DNA of 64,000 nucleotides from Penumbrarchaeum sp964445525 (GCA_964445525.1 CAYULA010000007.1:27476-91475), one strand, 5' to 3'. Shown: positions 18,308 through 27,860, numbered from the stretch's first letter. Notes: generated by a model not told the origin, from the sequence alone. Program-made: numbers and translations.

Positions 18308-18650
18308 GGGATCGGACCTCTTTGAATTGCCCCCAGGCCATTTTACAATGGTCAGGGGTAAGGCGCTGAAACAAGTACTGATATTTATTGGTGCCCCTTC
18401 TCCTTATAACGGATTGGGAAATGAAACCTTCAGGTAGCGTTTTTCTAGTCCAACTTTACATATATTAGAGGGGGATCAGAGGAGTTTAAAAAAAACCATT
18501 TGAGATTCTATTTCGACGGAAAAATATTTGATATTATTCTGGCCGGGATAAAAATCAGGTTTTTTACACATTTTCTAAAATCTGAAAAATACGCATTGTT
18601 GTAATGAATCCAACAGATTATACGTCATTAAGTTAAGAATTCCTGGAAAT

Positions 18651-18660
18651 ACTTATATAA
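18651..18660 (+). promoter_or_regulatory. TATA box of the 18763 surface-protein gene
   Basis: ACTTATATAA lies 103 bases before the ATG, which predicts a transcript start near 18680 and a leader of about 80 bases. The rest of the 450-base gap back to aspS is AT-rich and holds only the leftward aspS promoter near 18380; no gene is seen there. Confidence 0.6.
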
Positions 18661-18675
18661 TGATTAGATGTTTTT

Positions 18676-18762
18676 CACCGATAGGGTGAGCTTTAAGGGG
18701 ACATAGACTCACCTGGGATAACACAGCATAGGAACCTATGTGAAAACTAGGTGGTGATGAGT
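18676..18762 (+). promoter_or_regulatory. Structured leader with competing short stems
   Basis: GGTGAG (18685-18690) can pair with CTCACC (18708-18713). CACC (18676-18679) can pair with the same GGTG, and CTCACC could instead pair with the ribosome-binding region GGTGGTGA (18750-18757). A near-palindrome CATAGGAACCTATG occupies 18727-18740. The stems are short, so regulation is only a possibility. Confidence 0.35.
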
Positions 18763-20934
18763 ATGGAGAACCTGTTAAGAAAAAGAGCCATGGCCATAAC
18801 TATCGCAATGGCCATGATAATGGTGGCATTCCTTGGTATTCAGGTAAAGGCTGATGTTGAGCCGGTTCCCGAGACCTTGGATGTAACCGTAACCGATACT
18901 TTTGAGCCTGCTAATGATGGTAACGCATATACCCTCCTGAATACCTTCGAGTGGTTCGTGCCCGGAACGGATATGAACCTTTCAAACGACTTCAATGTCA
19001 CCTTAACGGTCGGACCTCTCGGACCATTTGATCTCCGTGAGAACATGGATGAAATGTGGAATGAGACCAGGGTAGGATGGGTATTCACCTTCGCACCCGA
19101 CTCGCCTGATTATGTCGGCGACCATGAGTGGATGGTTGAGATCGATAATGGAACGGAAGCGGTGAACGATACGGGCATGATAACTATCTGGCATCCCGTA
19201 ATCCTGAATCCAGCTTTTACACTTCCGACATTCACCGAGGATGAAACTATCCCATGGAACATCACGGATACCTGGCTGCCCATGATGGATCAGGCCGATT
19301 CATATCTGACATTCGGATTCCCGGACGGAGTTCCTGACGGATGGGATTTCACCCCGGTCATGGATGGTATCTATACCCACTGGCATGTCACGCCTCCGGA
19401 GAACTTCACGGGCTGGCAGCATGTTAACGTATCAGCGGAGGATACCAATGGTGTGGAAGGAGGTTTCGCTTATAACATATTCAACCTGACGGTTGAACCG
19501 GTAAACGATCCTCCGGTGATCCACGAAGTGATCTTCGAGGATATGAGCTACATGCCCGAGTGGGTCAATGTGACCGAGCTCCTCAATGTAACCGGGGTGA
19601 TGGGTAACTTCTCATGGCTCGTGGAACTGGAACTGGAAGAGGATCAGATGGGTGTGAATTTCACGGTAAATTTCACTGATCTTGAGACCGACCACATGAA
19701 CTTGTCAACCGATATCAACGATGACATAATGGATGGTATCGAGATTGAGTGGGATTCCGCCCTCCACCAGTACAATGTCACAATCGACGAGAATCTCAAC
19801 GGCCATTTCCTCGTTAATTATTCGGTAATGGACGATGATCTTACAAATCCGAAGGATGCCTACGTTTGGATCCTCTTCACCGTGGAGGCCGTCAACGATC
19901 CTCCGACAGGAGAGTGGGGAACCGGGTATGCAGATAGGATCGACGTCTTCACCGGAGAGGAGGTCAACGTATCTGTTGCCAATCTCAACGATGTTGACGG
20001 GGACGACCTCACCGTGATCTGGGAGATCGACGTCTTCACCGGAGAGGAGGTCACAGGCTGGAACGAGGAATACTTCCTCTACAACTGGTCAACTGCGGGT
20101 GTCTACAACGTTACCGCCCATGTGAGCGACGGAACAGCTACAGTTGAAATCGGATACTTCCACGTCAATGTGACCGTGGAGAATACCGCTCCCACGATCA
20201 GTGGCGACATTACAGGTCCCGTTGAAGAAGTGGAAGAGGGAGAATCCTTCGATCTCAGCGTATCAGCCTCCGATGAACAGGGCGATGATCTGACATACAC
20301 CTGGACCCATAATCAAAACACCGATTGGGAAATGACCGGTGAAACCATAACAGTCACCGATCTCGAACCGGGAACCTATACCTTCACGGTGACGGTGGAG
20401 GATCCTGAAGGCCTCAGTGCTACCCAGACCTTCTCCGTGACCATTGCCGAGAAGGAGGAAGATGATGACGACATGACAGTTGTAATCATCATCATCGTTG
20501 TGATTGTCCTCCTTGTTATCCTTCTGATCATCATCCTTGTGGTGATGAAGGGAAAGAAGAAGGAAGAAGAGGAGATGCCCGAGACCCCTGAAATGGGAGA
20601 GGGCATGCCTGAAGAAGGTGGCGAAGGTGTTGAAGGAGGCGAAATGCCCATGGAGGGCTACGAGCAGCCCATGGGCGAGCAGCCGATGGAGCAGCAGATG
20701 CCCGAGCAGCCGATGGAGCAGCAGATGCCCGAGCAGCCTGAGCAACCCATGGGCGAGCAGCCGATGGAGCAGCAGATGCCCGAGCAACCGATGCCCGAGC
20801 AACCTCAGCCCCCTGCACCGGAACAACCCGCTGCACCACAGCAACCCGAGCAGCCGGTACCTCCGCAGGCTCCCCAGCAGCCACCCGTTCCTCCGCAGCC
20901 CCAGCCTCCTCAGCCTCCTGAGGAAACTGAGTAA
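18763..20934 (+). CDS. Anchored surface glycoprotein with cadherin/PKD-like domains and Pro/Gln-rich tail
   Basis: 723 residues from ATG 18763; GGTGAT lies four bases upstream, the same spacing as at 6532. An N-terminal signal peptide (KRAMAITIAMAMIMVAFLGIQVKA) is followed by beta-rich domains with recurring VEPVNDPPV, VEAVNDPPT and VSASDEQGDDLTYTW motifs typical of cadherin/PKD-like folds. There are many N-x-S/T sequons, so heavy N-glycosylation is likely. A transmembrane helix (VVIIIIVVIVLLVILLIIILVV, about residues 570-592) is followed by KGKKK and a cytoplasmic tail of about 130 residues, acidic then rich in EQPMEQQMPEQP repeats and ending in proline stretches. No enzymatic motif is seen. 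A structural or adhesive envelope role is inferred; the long tail suggests contact with cytoplasmic partners. Confidence 0.8.
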   Translation: MENLLRKRAMAITIAMAMIMVAFLGIQVKADVEPVPETLDVTVTDTFEPANDGNAYTLLNTFEWFVPGTDMNLSNDFNVTLTVGPLGPFDLRENMDEMWNETRVGWVFTFAPDSPDYVGDHEWMVEIDNGTEAVNDTGMITIWHPVILNPAFTLPTFTEDETIPWNITDTWLPMMDQADSYLTFGFPDGVPDGWDFTPVMDGIYTHWHVTPPENFTGWQHVNVSAEDTNGVEGGFAYNIFNLTVEPVNDPPVIHEVIFEDMSYMPEWVNVTELLNVTGVMGNFSWLVELELEEDQMGVNFTVNFTDLETDHMNLSTDINDDIMDGIEIEWDSALHQYNVTIDENLNGHFLVNYSVMDDDLTNPKDAYVWILFTVEAVNDPPTGEWGTGYADRIDVFTGEEVNVSVANLNDVDGDDLTVIWEIDVFTGEEVTGWNEEYFLYNWSTAGVYNVTAHVSDGTATVEIGYFHVNVTVENTAPTISGDITGPVEEVEEGESFDLSVSASDEQGDDLTYTWTHNQNTDWEMTGETITVTDLEPGTYTFTVTVEDPEGLSATQTFSVTIAEKEEDDDDMTVVIIIIVVIVLLVILLIIILVVMKGKKKEEEEMPETPEMGEGMPEEGGEGVEGGEMPMEGYEQPMGEQPMEQQMPEQPMEQQMPEQPEQPMGEQPMEQQMPEQPMPEQPQPPAPEQPAAPQQPEQPVPPQAPQQPPVPPQPQPPQPPEETE
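19938..20053 (+). repeat. In-frame 29-base direct repeat, 87 bases apart
   Basis: The sequence beginning GATCGACGTCTTCACCGGAG occurs at 19938-19966 and again at 20025-20053 without mismatch. The distance of 29 codons keeps frame, and both copies encode IDVFTGEEV. Confidence 0.9.
20655..20925 (+). repeat. Low-complexity Pro/Gln/Met tail repeats
   Basis: Tandem copies of units encoding EQPMEQQMP and MGEQPMEQQ run through the 3' end of the gene, then give way to proline-rich QPPVPPQPQPP. The repeats are near-identical at DNA level, so length variation between strains is plausible. Confidence 0.85.
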
Positions 20935-20957
20935 GTTTGTTGATGTGAGGAGTTTCA

Positions 20958-20990
20958 GCGCTTTCCTTTCGAGGGGGGCGCTTTTTTTTT
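20958..20990 (+). terminator. UUCG-loop hairpin terminator
   Basis: A ten-base-pair stem (GCGCTTTCCT with AGGGGGGCGC, including three G-U pairs) closed by a TTCG tetraloop is followed by nine T. It ends the 18763 gene and is directly abutted by a TATA-like ACTTATATCTTTTAA (20991-21005), the probable promoter of the next gene. Confidence 0.82.
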
Positions 20991-21060
20991 ACTTATATCT
21001 TTTAATCCAGGTAACCTCAATATACCAGTGGAGTCTTTACCGAACGTCCAGGGTGATAGG

Positions 21061-23820
21061 ATGTTGTCCGCCATCAAAAGGATCTTGGTCCCTCTGTTAT
21101 TGCTCATGTCGGCGATCTTTCCAGCGGTATTGATCAGCCCCGATTCCGGTGCATATTCCAATCAGTATCTTTTCGATGAGGCGGTTGAGATATTCTTCGA
21201 CACCGATGCAAGGGAAGAAAATCTGGATCCTGAAAATACGAGGGATATTTTCAAGATAATGGAACTTCAGGGGGATGACAATCAGGGAGACAGATCCCAG
21301 AAACTGACCGTATCCCTGAAGAAGGATTCGGGAGCAAACGTAAAGGGAACGTTCTATGAACCCAACGGAAGACCCTTCTCCTTCCTCTATTCGGACGGGC
21401 AGTGGTCGGATGTGGAATTCTTCATTCCATATGACGGAGACTATTTCTTCGAGATAACCACGGATCCCGAAGGAAGTTCAGCAAGCTATACCTTTCAATT
21501 TGGCGGTGTTCAGGATATAATCAACAGTGGAAATGACGGAATAAACAAACCTGGTTCAACAGGTCTTGACGGGTCCTTGATCCTCGGGGCCAATCTCAAT
21601 CCCTTAAGCGATCCGGTTGATTACTACAAATTCTCCATTCAGCCCAACAGGGCTGTGAGGGCATATCTTTTCGCGGAAAATCCATCAAGTTTCGAGGTTC
21701 TCAATGAGACCCAGGATCTTCTGGGGACCTTTGAACATAACGAGGTATTCGAGAAGAGAAACGACGGTGGCGAGGAGATCGTAATACACTTCAGAATATA
21801 CTACCCCGTGGAAGGTGGTCTCCAGTACAGTCCCGTTAACAATCCATCTTACACCTTGAATGTTACCGAGTGGTCCCACACGACATTGCCAACTGTCAAT
21901 ACCAATGATCCCTGGCCCGGTACTCTTGTAATAAATGAGGATGAAGAGGTGGATCCTCCTCTGAACCTTTCCAGCCACTTCATTGAAACAGGGGGAGACA
22001 GAGTAGAGTTCAACGTGACATCTTCCAATCAATACCTGAAAGTGAAATTGGTCAACATCACCGAGGGAACCGGTTCCAAGAAGAAACAGTATACCCACGC
22101 ACATATCATTCCCGACCCTAACTGGCACGGAGAGGAGGTTGTGTCTTTCAAGGCATCAGATTTCGACGGTTCCGTTTCGGATTCATTGACGATATCGGTG
22201 AGGGAGGTGAACGACCTTCCGTATGTAACCAGGATCGGCGGTGCCGATTATACAGATGGGGTTTTCAACATGTATGCCGAGGAGGATTCCGTAAAGGTAT
22301 ACAAGATGAACTACTCCGATGATGATGATCCATTAAATTCCCTCTCCTTCACCACCAATGCCTCGGCGGAGATATCGGAATTCTTCGAGATAAACCAGAA
22401 CGGGACCATGGTCCTGAACCCAATCCAGGACCATGTAGGGAACTACTTCTTCAACGTCACGATAAATGATGGAAGGGGAGGAAGCCAGATCATTGATATC
22501 GCTCTATCGATCGAACCCGTGAACGATCCACCCATCCCGGGTTCCATAGAGATCCTCAAGGGAAACTTGACACTTCTCCCTTCCGAGGAGATAATCCTCG
22601 AAGCCAGTGGTTTCTTCGATCCGGACGGTGATCAACTTGTATTCGAATGGGATTGGGGTGACGGAAAGAGTTCCACTGGGAGGATAGGATCCCACGTTTA
22701 TTCCACTAGCCATTCGGGAAACACAACAATCACCCTTATCGTAAATGATGGCTCCGTGAAAATCAGGGAGAACATCACCGTAGACGTGGAGGCCCCGGAA
22801 GATATCGCCAAAGGTGATCTTGTAAGAAATATCGATGATAAGAGGTCGGACGCTGTTAAGGTAATGGAAGAGTGGAAATTGAAAGGGGAGGGAAACCGTA
22901 TTCTGACCGTCTCCACGGTTTCTCCGGTGGGCCTTGACATACTGGGAATAACAACACAGAGGCGGGAAAGCTCCCTTCAGATCCTTCTGGAGATCAAGGA
23001 TACCATCCAGATTGACGGGACATTTCGATATCACCTTTTCATTGTGAGGTCGGGATACGAGGAACCCGCCTTCGATTTCAAGAACATCACCGGTTGGGAT
23101 GATATTCCTCTCAGAATACCTTATGAGGAAGAGGTCCTGGCACATAGAAGCTATCTAGGAGATCCTTCCCTGAACGAAAATTCCACGGGACGCATTCTGA
23201 ACAAGGCCACACTCGTGTGGGACATTCCCTTTACCGAACTCGTTGAGGGAGGCCTCCGATTTCCTATAGATCCAGAGGATTTTGACATATTCGCCGTTTC
23301 CATTCACGAACTGGAATACGCTGAAACGGGTAGTCTGGCAGAGAGATACATCGTAACCGATACCGCAGGGGAAGGCGCCCTTGAGGTCGATACCATAGAA
23401 CCTGCGGGAAATACATCCGGAGGTTCCTCATCCTCATTCGGGGATTTCGCCGAACCCTCCAATATTCTTGTGGTAATCGGCATCATCATTGTTCTTCTTA
23501 TCTTCGGTGTGGCGGGTTTCTTCCTCGTCCAGAGACAGAGGAAGGAGAAAAAACGTGAGGAAAAGGAATTTCTGGAACACATAGAGAGCATGAAAAAGGA
23601 GGGAAGGGATCCTTTCGGAAAGGAGATAGAGGATGAGGATTCCACGAAAAAGTCATCCTATGAGGACCTCTACGGCGGACCGAAACCCCAAGGTTACAAG
23701 GAATCATCCGAAGGTCCGGTGGCATCAACGCTTCCTGGTCCCGGCCTCGGAGGTCCGGTTGAATCGAGCTCGCATATAGAGGAACTGGAGGTAAAGGCGA
23801 AAAAACCCGAAAAAGAATAG
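21061..23820 (+). CDS. Anchored surface protein with PPC-like, cadherin-like and PKD domains
   Basis: 919 residues from ATG 21061, chosen because GGGTGAT lies three bases upstream; a longer GTG frame at 21028 has no such site. The signal peptide is LVPLLLLMSAIFPAVLIS. Two pre-peptidase C-terminal-like beta domains follow (SLKKDSGANVKGTFYEPNG; DPVDYYKFSIQPNRAV), then cadherin-like modules (INEDEEVDPPLNL; VREVNDLP) and a PKD domain (FDPDGDQLVFEWDWGDGK). A transmembrane helix (ILVVIGIIIVLLIFGVAGFF, about 812-831) precedes a basic segment and a tail of about 90 charged residues in the cytoplasm. It is the second of two co-directional anchored surface proteins and has its own promoter. A structural role in the envelope is inferred. 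Confidence 0.8.
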   Translation: MLSAIKRILVPLLLLMSAIFPAVLISPDSGAYSNQYLFDEAVEIFFDTDAREENLDPENTRDIFKIMELQGDDNQGDRSQKLTVSLKKDSGANVKGTFYEPNGRPFSFLYSDGQWSDVEFFIPYDGDYFFEITTDPEGSSASYTFQFGGVQDIINSGNDGINKPGSTGLDGSLILGANLNPLSDPVDYYKFSIQPNRAVRAYLFAENPSSFEVLNETQDLLGTFEHNEVFEKRNDGGEEIVIHFRIYYPVEGGLQYSPVNNPSYTLNVTEWSHTTLPTVNTNDPWPGTLVINEDEEVDPPLNLSSHFIETGGDRVEFNVTSSNQYLKVKLVNITEGTGSKKKQYTHAHIIPDPNWHGEEVVSFKASDFDGSVSDSLTISVREVNDLPYVTRIGGADYTDGVFNMYAEEDSVKVYKMNYSDDDDPLNSLSFTTNASAEISEFFEINQNGTMVLNPIQDHVGNYFFNVTINDGRGGSQIIDIALSIEPVNDPPIPGSIEILKGNLTLLPSEEIILEASGFFDPDGDQLVFEWDWGDGKSSTGRIGSHVYSTSHSGNTTITLIVNDGSVKIRENITVDVEAPEDIAKGDLVRNIDDKRSDAVKVMEEWKLKGEGNRILTVSTVSPVGLDILGITTQRRESSLQILLEIKDTIQIDGTFRYHLFIVRSGYEEPAFDFKNITGWDDIPLRIPYEEEVLAHRSYLGDPSLNENSTGRILNKATLVWDIPFTELVEGGLRFPIDPEDFDIFAVSIHELEYAETGSLAERYIVTDTAGEGALEVDTIEPAGNTSGGSSSSFGDFAEPSNILVVIGIIIVLLIFGVAGFFLVQRQRKEKKREEKEFLEHIESMKKEGRDPFGKEIEDEDSTKKSSYEDLYGGPKPQGYKESSEGPVASTLPGPGLGGPVESSSHIEELEVKAKKPEKE

Positions 23821-23914
23821 TTTTTCACCTTGAAGGAATTAGATAAGAAACCTTATTAACGTACTCTCATTTTAATAAGTCCGGCATTCTGGATGCTCGG
23901 GAGGTGCTGGCGCA

Positions 23915-26900
23915 ATGGTCCAGAAAGGGGACGGCTCCGTTCAGCAGAGAATCGAACGTAGCTGGAAAATATTGGAAAAGATACAGCAGAAGGGAAAGGA
24001 CACAGGCAAATTGAAAGAGAGCCTAATCAAGATCGAGAAGGTCTCCAAGGCAGCTCCCGAAAAGGACCTGGAGAGAGCCATCTCCAAATTTGAGGATTAT
24101 CTGGATAGGTTGGTCACCCAGATTGGGATCGAGGACGAGGAAAAAGCGGATGCCGGAAATGATTCATCGGAAGAGCAGGTTCCATCTCAGGAGGAAACGA
24201 CTGTCAAACCCGAGGAAAATCAAGAACCCACGAAGGATCCGACCCCGCCTTCCCAACAAGAGGTTCGTCAAGAGCCTGACCGACAGCAAGAAGCTACGGA
24301 ACCTTCAGAACCGGCAGAGAGTGATCAAGATAAGGATAAAGAGGATAGGCCATCAGCAGGGAAAGATCTGGAGCCTGTTCCACCTGCGGAGGGGGGAGAA
24401 AATGCTTCATCTGCAAAAGAAGGGGCCAATGAGATTCCTGATGAGATGGAAGAAGCACCACCATCTCCGTCGGTGGAGGAAAGAGAGGAAGAAAGTGATG
24501 TGAAGGTTGATATCGAATCAGAGGCTGCCAGGGAAAAATTGGTGGAAGACCTTGACAGCGAAACCAGGTCCCTGGGTGGTGACACAAGCGGGATACAGCC
24601 TCACATAAAAGCAATGAAGGATGCCATGGAGAAGAAAGACAAGGGTATGTTCGATCAGTACTGGAAGATATGTTATGACTGGCTATCTCAATATCTGATG
24701 TCACTGGCACCTTCATACATAAATGACATGATAGCAAGCATCAGGGAGACCGAATCTCTCTATCTTGACATCGGAAAACAGGAACGGCTCGACGGCAAGA
24801 TACCTGACATAACGGCGATCATGGCAAAATCGAATTCATCCGATATCAATGACATGGTATCATCCCTTAAGGAGCTGAAGAGATCCATTGAATTGATCCA
24901 GGAAGACAGCAAGAACCTGGCACCCGACCTTATCGAGGAGATGAAGGACAAGAGAAATGAAATGAAGTCCCTTCTATCCCGTGTTGTTGATGAAGGTAAG
25001 AAAACATCCTTCAATCAGAGGATAGAAAAGTCACTTGAAGGAGCCGAGGAAAATACAACATTCGCCTATTCAAGATTCAGGGAACTTTACAAAGATGTCA
25101 CCTCCGAGGCCGCAAATGCCGAGAGGAGGAAGTTCGAGAAGATCCTCCAGTCGGTTGAACCCATGATACAGCGTATTTCGGATATTTTGGGAGAGGAATC
25201 CGAAGAGCATGTCAAACTGGTGAGGGAGAAGGATCATCTTCTCTCGAAATTCTCTTCCGATATCAAAGGCGCCATGGAAGGTATGGAAGGCCTTCTCGAT
25301 CAGGCAGCCAATATCCTGGCCGACCTTGAAGAGAGCAGGACCCAGACACTCGAGCAGGGGATTCAGGAAATCAAGGATCGAATGGAAAACATACCCGCAT
25401 CCATCGATACCAATCCGGTTCGAATTATACTGGAGAAATCGGAAAAGGCAATGGAGGATAATGATCTGGAACTTTGTCAGACATTGCTCGAAAAGGCCCA
25501 GAACGCATTCCAGAAGACCCTCAACATCAGCATAAGAAAGCAGGCGGAAACCAGTCTGAACGAGGTTCTATCCACCAAAAACGAGCTTATCAATCTCTCG
25601 ATAGATGTCACACCTTTGGATGAACCCCTTGAAAAGGCGAGTAAGGCTCTTTCTTCCGGGGATATGGAGACATTTGATTCGGAAATGGAAACCCTCAAGG
25701 AGAAACTCTCCTTCATGAGGAGGGAAGAATTGAGAGTGGAATATCAGAAATTGATGATCATGATTATGAACGAGATGAAATCTCTCAGAGACCAGGGTGT
25801 TGATGTGGAACAATTTGAAAATGGTCTCGAGGATGTCAAGGATCTTTTCCTGGCAAGAAATGACAAGGCAAGCGTAGAAAAGGAGAGGTCTTTGCTCAAA
25901 CAACTGAGAAACAAGAAAATATCACTTGCCATCGGGGAGAGGCTCGATAATGCAATGGCAACCCTGAAGGAAGCCGAGGGGCTTCTTATCGAGACCGAAG
26001 GTTCCAAGAGAATGATGGAACTGGCCAAGGAGAAAATGGAATCTGGAGATGTCGAGGAGTCTCTGGACCTCCTTACCAGGGCGCAGGTCGAGCTGGAGGA
26101 GAGGATGACGAGGAGGACCTTTTCCGCGATCGAGAAGGAGATCAGGGACCTTTGGGAAGAATCCCGGAGATACGGATTGGAATTGGAGGACCTGGAGCCC
26201 GATATTCAGGAAGCCTACAACATCGCCGAGGACGGCAAGTACAAGGAAGCCATGGAACATCTGTATCGCCTGAGGGACAATATCGAAAAGGAGGTCAGGT
26301 CGGCCAAATCAACCGTATTGATCGAGGAACTGGGCAATCTGATAAAGAGCGCAAGGTCTATCGGACTCAAGATCGCAACATTCAAGGCTGCCCATACCAA
26401 GGCCAAGGTTCTGATGGATGCCGGAGATGTGGATTCCGTTATCGATCTTGTGGAGAAGCAGATCTCCAATTTGAAAGACAGAATAGAAAACAGAAAAACT
26501 GTACAGTCCTCATTGGATGAACTGAGGGGCAGGATGATCGGTCTCGATGTCAAGGTCAAGAAGCTTGTTGATGCCGGGATCTCCGTGGGTGAGATAAGGG
26601 AGAAGATGACCGGTATAAGGGATCTTATCGAGACAAACGACATCGAGGCGGCGGAATCGGAGATAGAGAGACTGGAAAAAGAGATCGCCAGTCTATCAAT
26701 GTCGGTTACCAGCAGTGCCACGGATTCCGAACCAGAACTTGAGGAGGCCTTTGGCGGGGAGGGAGAGGAGATAGATCCGGAATTGGCCAAGTCCAAGTTA
26801 TTCTCGCTTGTGGCAGATATAAGAAAGGAGATGAAAATAAGAAATACCCAGGGAAAGGCGACCGGGGAGATAAAAAGGGATATAGAAACAATCCAGAATC

Positions 26901-26971
26901 TGGTCATCAAGAAGGAATATGTCAAAGCCTACAACGTCGCCACGGAATGCTTGAACCGCATCATGGTATGA
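23915..26971 (+). CDS. Long helical (coiled-coil) cytoplasmic protein
   Basis: 1018 residues, family not recognised. The N-terminal 65 residues are helical. Residues about 70-195 are low-complexity, rich in Glu, Pro, Gln and Ser. From about 200 to the end the protein is nearly all charged helix, with recurring units in which a helix ends in a short turn such as DNDLELCQTLLEKA, SSGDMETFDSEM, ESGDVEESLDLL, DAGDVDSVIDLV and ETNDIEAAESEI. This suggests a spectrin-like or helical-hairpin rod with about 90-100 residue repeats. No signal peptide, transmembrane helix or nucleotide-binding motif is seen. GGAGGTG lies eight bases before the ATG. Placed directly after two surface proteins that have long cytoplasmic tails, it might be a cytoplasmic scaffold; that is inference from position only. 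Confidence 0.65.
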   Translation: MVQKGDGSVQQRIERSWKILEKIQQKGKDTGKLKESLIKIEKVSKAAPEKDLERAISKFEDYLDRLVTQIGIEDEEKADAGNDSSEEQVPSQEETTVKPEENQEPTKDPTPPSQQEVRQEPDRQQEATEPSEPAESDQDKDKEDRPSAGKDLEPVPPAEGGENASSAKEGANEIPDEMEEAPPSPSVEEREEESDVKVDIESEAAREKLVEDLDSETRSLGGDTSGIQPHIKAMKDAMEKKDKGMFDQYWKICYDWLSQYLMSLAPSYINDMIASIRETESLYLDIGKQERLDGKIPDITAIMAKSNSSDINDMVSSLKELKRSIELIQEDSKNLAPDLIEEMKDKRNEMKSLLSRVVDEGKKTSFNQRIEKSLEGAEENTTFAYSRFRELYKDVTSEAANAERRKFEKILQSVEPMIQRISDILGEESEEHVKLVREKDHLLSKFSSDIKGAMEGMEGLLDQAANILADLEESRTQTLEQGIQEIKDRMENIPASIDTNPVRIILEKSEKAMEDNDLELCQTLLEKAQNAFQKTLNISIRKQAETSLNEVLSTKNELINLSIDVTPLDEPLEKASKALSSGDMETFDSEMETLKEKLSFMRREELRVEYQKLMIMIMNEMKSLRDQGVDVEQFENGLEDVKDLFLARNDKASVEKERSLLKQLRNKKISLAIGERLDNAMATLKEAEGLLIETEGSKRMMELAKEKMESGDVEESLDLLTRAQVELEERMTRRTFSAIEKEIRDLWEESRRYGLELEDLEPDIQEAYNIAEDGKYKEAMEHLYRLRDNIEKEVRSAKSTVLIEELGNLIKSARSIGLKIATFKAAHTKAKVLMDAGDVDSVIDLVEKQISNLKDRIENRKTVQSSLDELRGRMIGLDVKVKKLVDAGISVGEIREKMTGIRDLIETNDIEAAESEIERLEKEIASLSMSVTSSATDSEPELEEAFGGEGEEIDPELAKSKLFSLVADIRKEMKIRNTQGKATGEIKRDIETIQNLVIKKEYVKAYNVATECLNRIMV

Positions 26972-27056
26972 TATTCTTGAAATAATCGATATGTGTTAAT
27001 CAGATTTCAGCATTCTCTCATTTCAACATGGTGGTCTGTCATTGGGTAGGAGATTA

Positions 27057-27860
27057 ATGGAACATTCCGTTCCTTCGAAGGAAGACCTTTATCTTGAAAA
27101 AGGCTGGAAGATACCTCTCCCGTTCAGGATCGCCGCGTCATTCAGCTGGATCCCTCTCTTTGCAATAGCACTGGTTCTGATATCATCATCACTGGTTGCG
27201 CCCCTGTTTTTGTTGAAATATGCTTTGGAGAATCATTCCGGCTGGACCCCGTACCCGTTGATCGATATCCTTGTTCTTGGAGCCTCAATCGGGGTTTCCT
27301 ATCTCACCTTTGGAATGGGATTGATTATTTTCGGTCCTGCCCTTAAGTGGATATTGGGTATCTTTTCTCATCAAAAGGAAGGGGAATATCCCTACATATC
27401 TCCTGTTGCGGGATACTGGTCCGTGGTAAACGGTATAATACTATTCAACAGACAGTTCTTCCTGGAATTAACCAGGACCACTTTTTTGATAAATTTATTC
27501 TACAGGCTGATGGGAATGAGGATCGGAAGGGGGACATTGATCAATACAACATACCTTCACGATCCGGACCTTGTCAGCATAGGTAGAAATGTGACACTCG
27601 GCGGAGATGTTATGGTTCTGGGACACGTGGGGGAAAGAGGGGCCCTTATCCTCAAGAAAGTGGTCATAGAAGACGACGTTGACATCGGTCAATCATCGCT
27701 GATAATGCCGGGGTGCCATCTTGGTAAAGGATCCGTCATAGGTGCCCATTCGATCGTGACCAAGAATACAAGGGTCGGCCCGTATGAGATCTGGATCGGA
27801 GTCCCGGCAAGAAGAAAAGGATCCGTCAGGCCTCCGGGAGTACCTACCAGATCATCATGA
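27057..27860 (+). CDS. Membrane-anchored left-handed beta-helix acyltransferase-like protein
   Basis: 267 residues from ATG 27057, supported by AGGAG four bases upstream; a TTG at 27042 is the alternative. Two hydrophobic segments (about residues 20-60 and 75-105) are followed by a C-terminal hexapeptide-repeat domain: IGRGTLINTTYLHDPDLVSIG, VVIEDDVDIGQSSLIM, GCHLGKGSVIGAHSIV and GVPARRK. The combination of membrane segments and a repeat domain with TTYLHDPDLVSIG recalls the C-terminal acyltransferase-like part of Pls/PosA-type peptide synthetases more than serine O-acetyltransferases. The substrate is unknown; cell-envelope or lipid modification is plausible. Its last 17 bases overlap the convergent permease gene. 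Confidence 0.72.
   Translation: MEHSVPSKEDLYLEKGWKIPLPFRIAASFSWIPLFAIALVLISSSLVAPLFLLKYALENHSGWTPYPLIDILVLGASIGVSYLTFGMGLIIFGPALKWILGIFSHQKEGEYPYISPVAGYWSVVNGIILFNRQFFLELTRTTFLINLFYRLMGMRIGRGTLINTTYLHDPDLVSIGRNVTLGGDVMVLGHVGERGALILKKVVIEDDVDIGQSSLIMPGCHLGKGSVIGAHSIVTKNTRVGPYEIWIGVPARRKGSVRPPGVPTRSS

Noticed and set aside
18308..18650. A hidden small gene in the long gap before the 18763 gene
   Set aside because: No open frame with a plausible start, ribosome-binding site or composition was found; the region is AT-rich.
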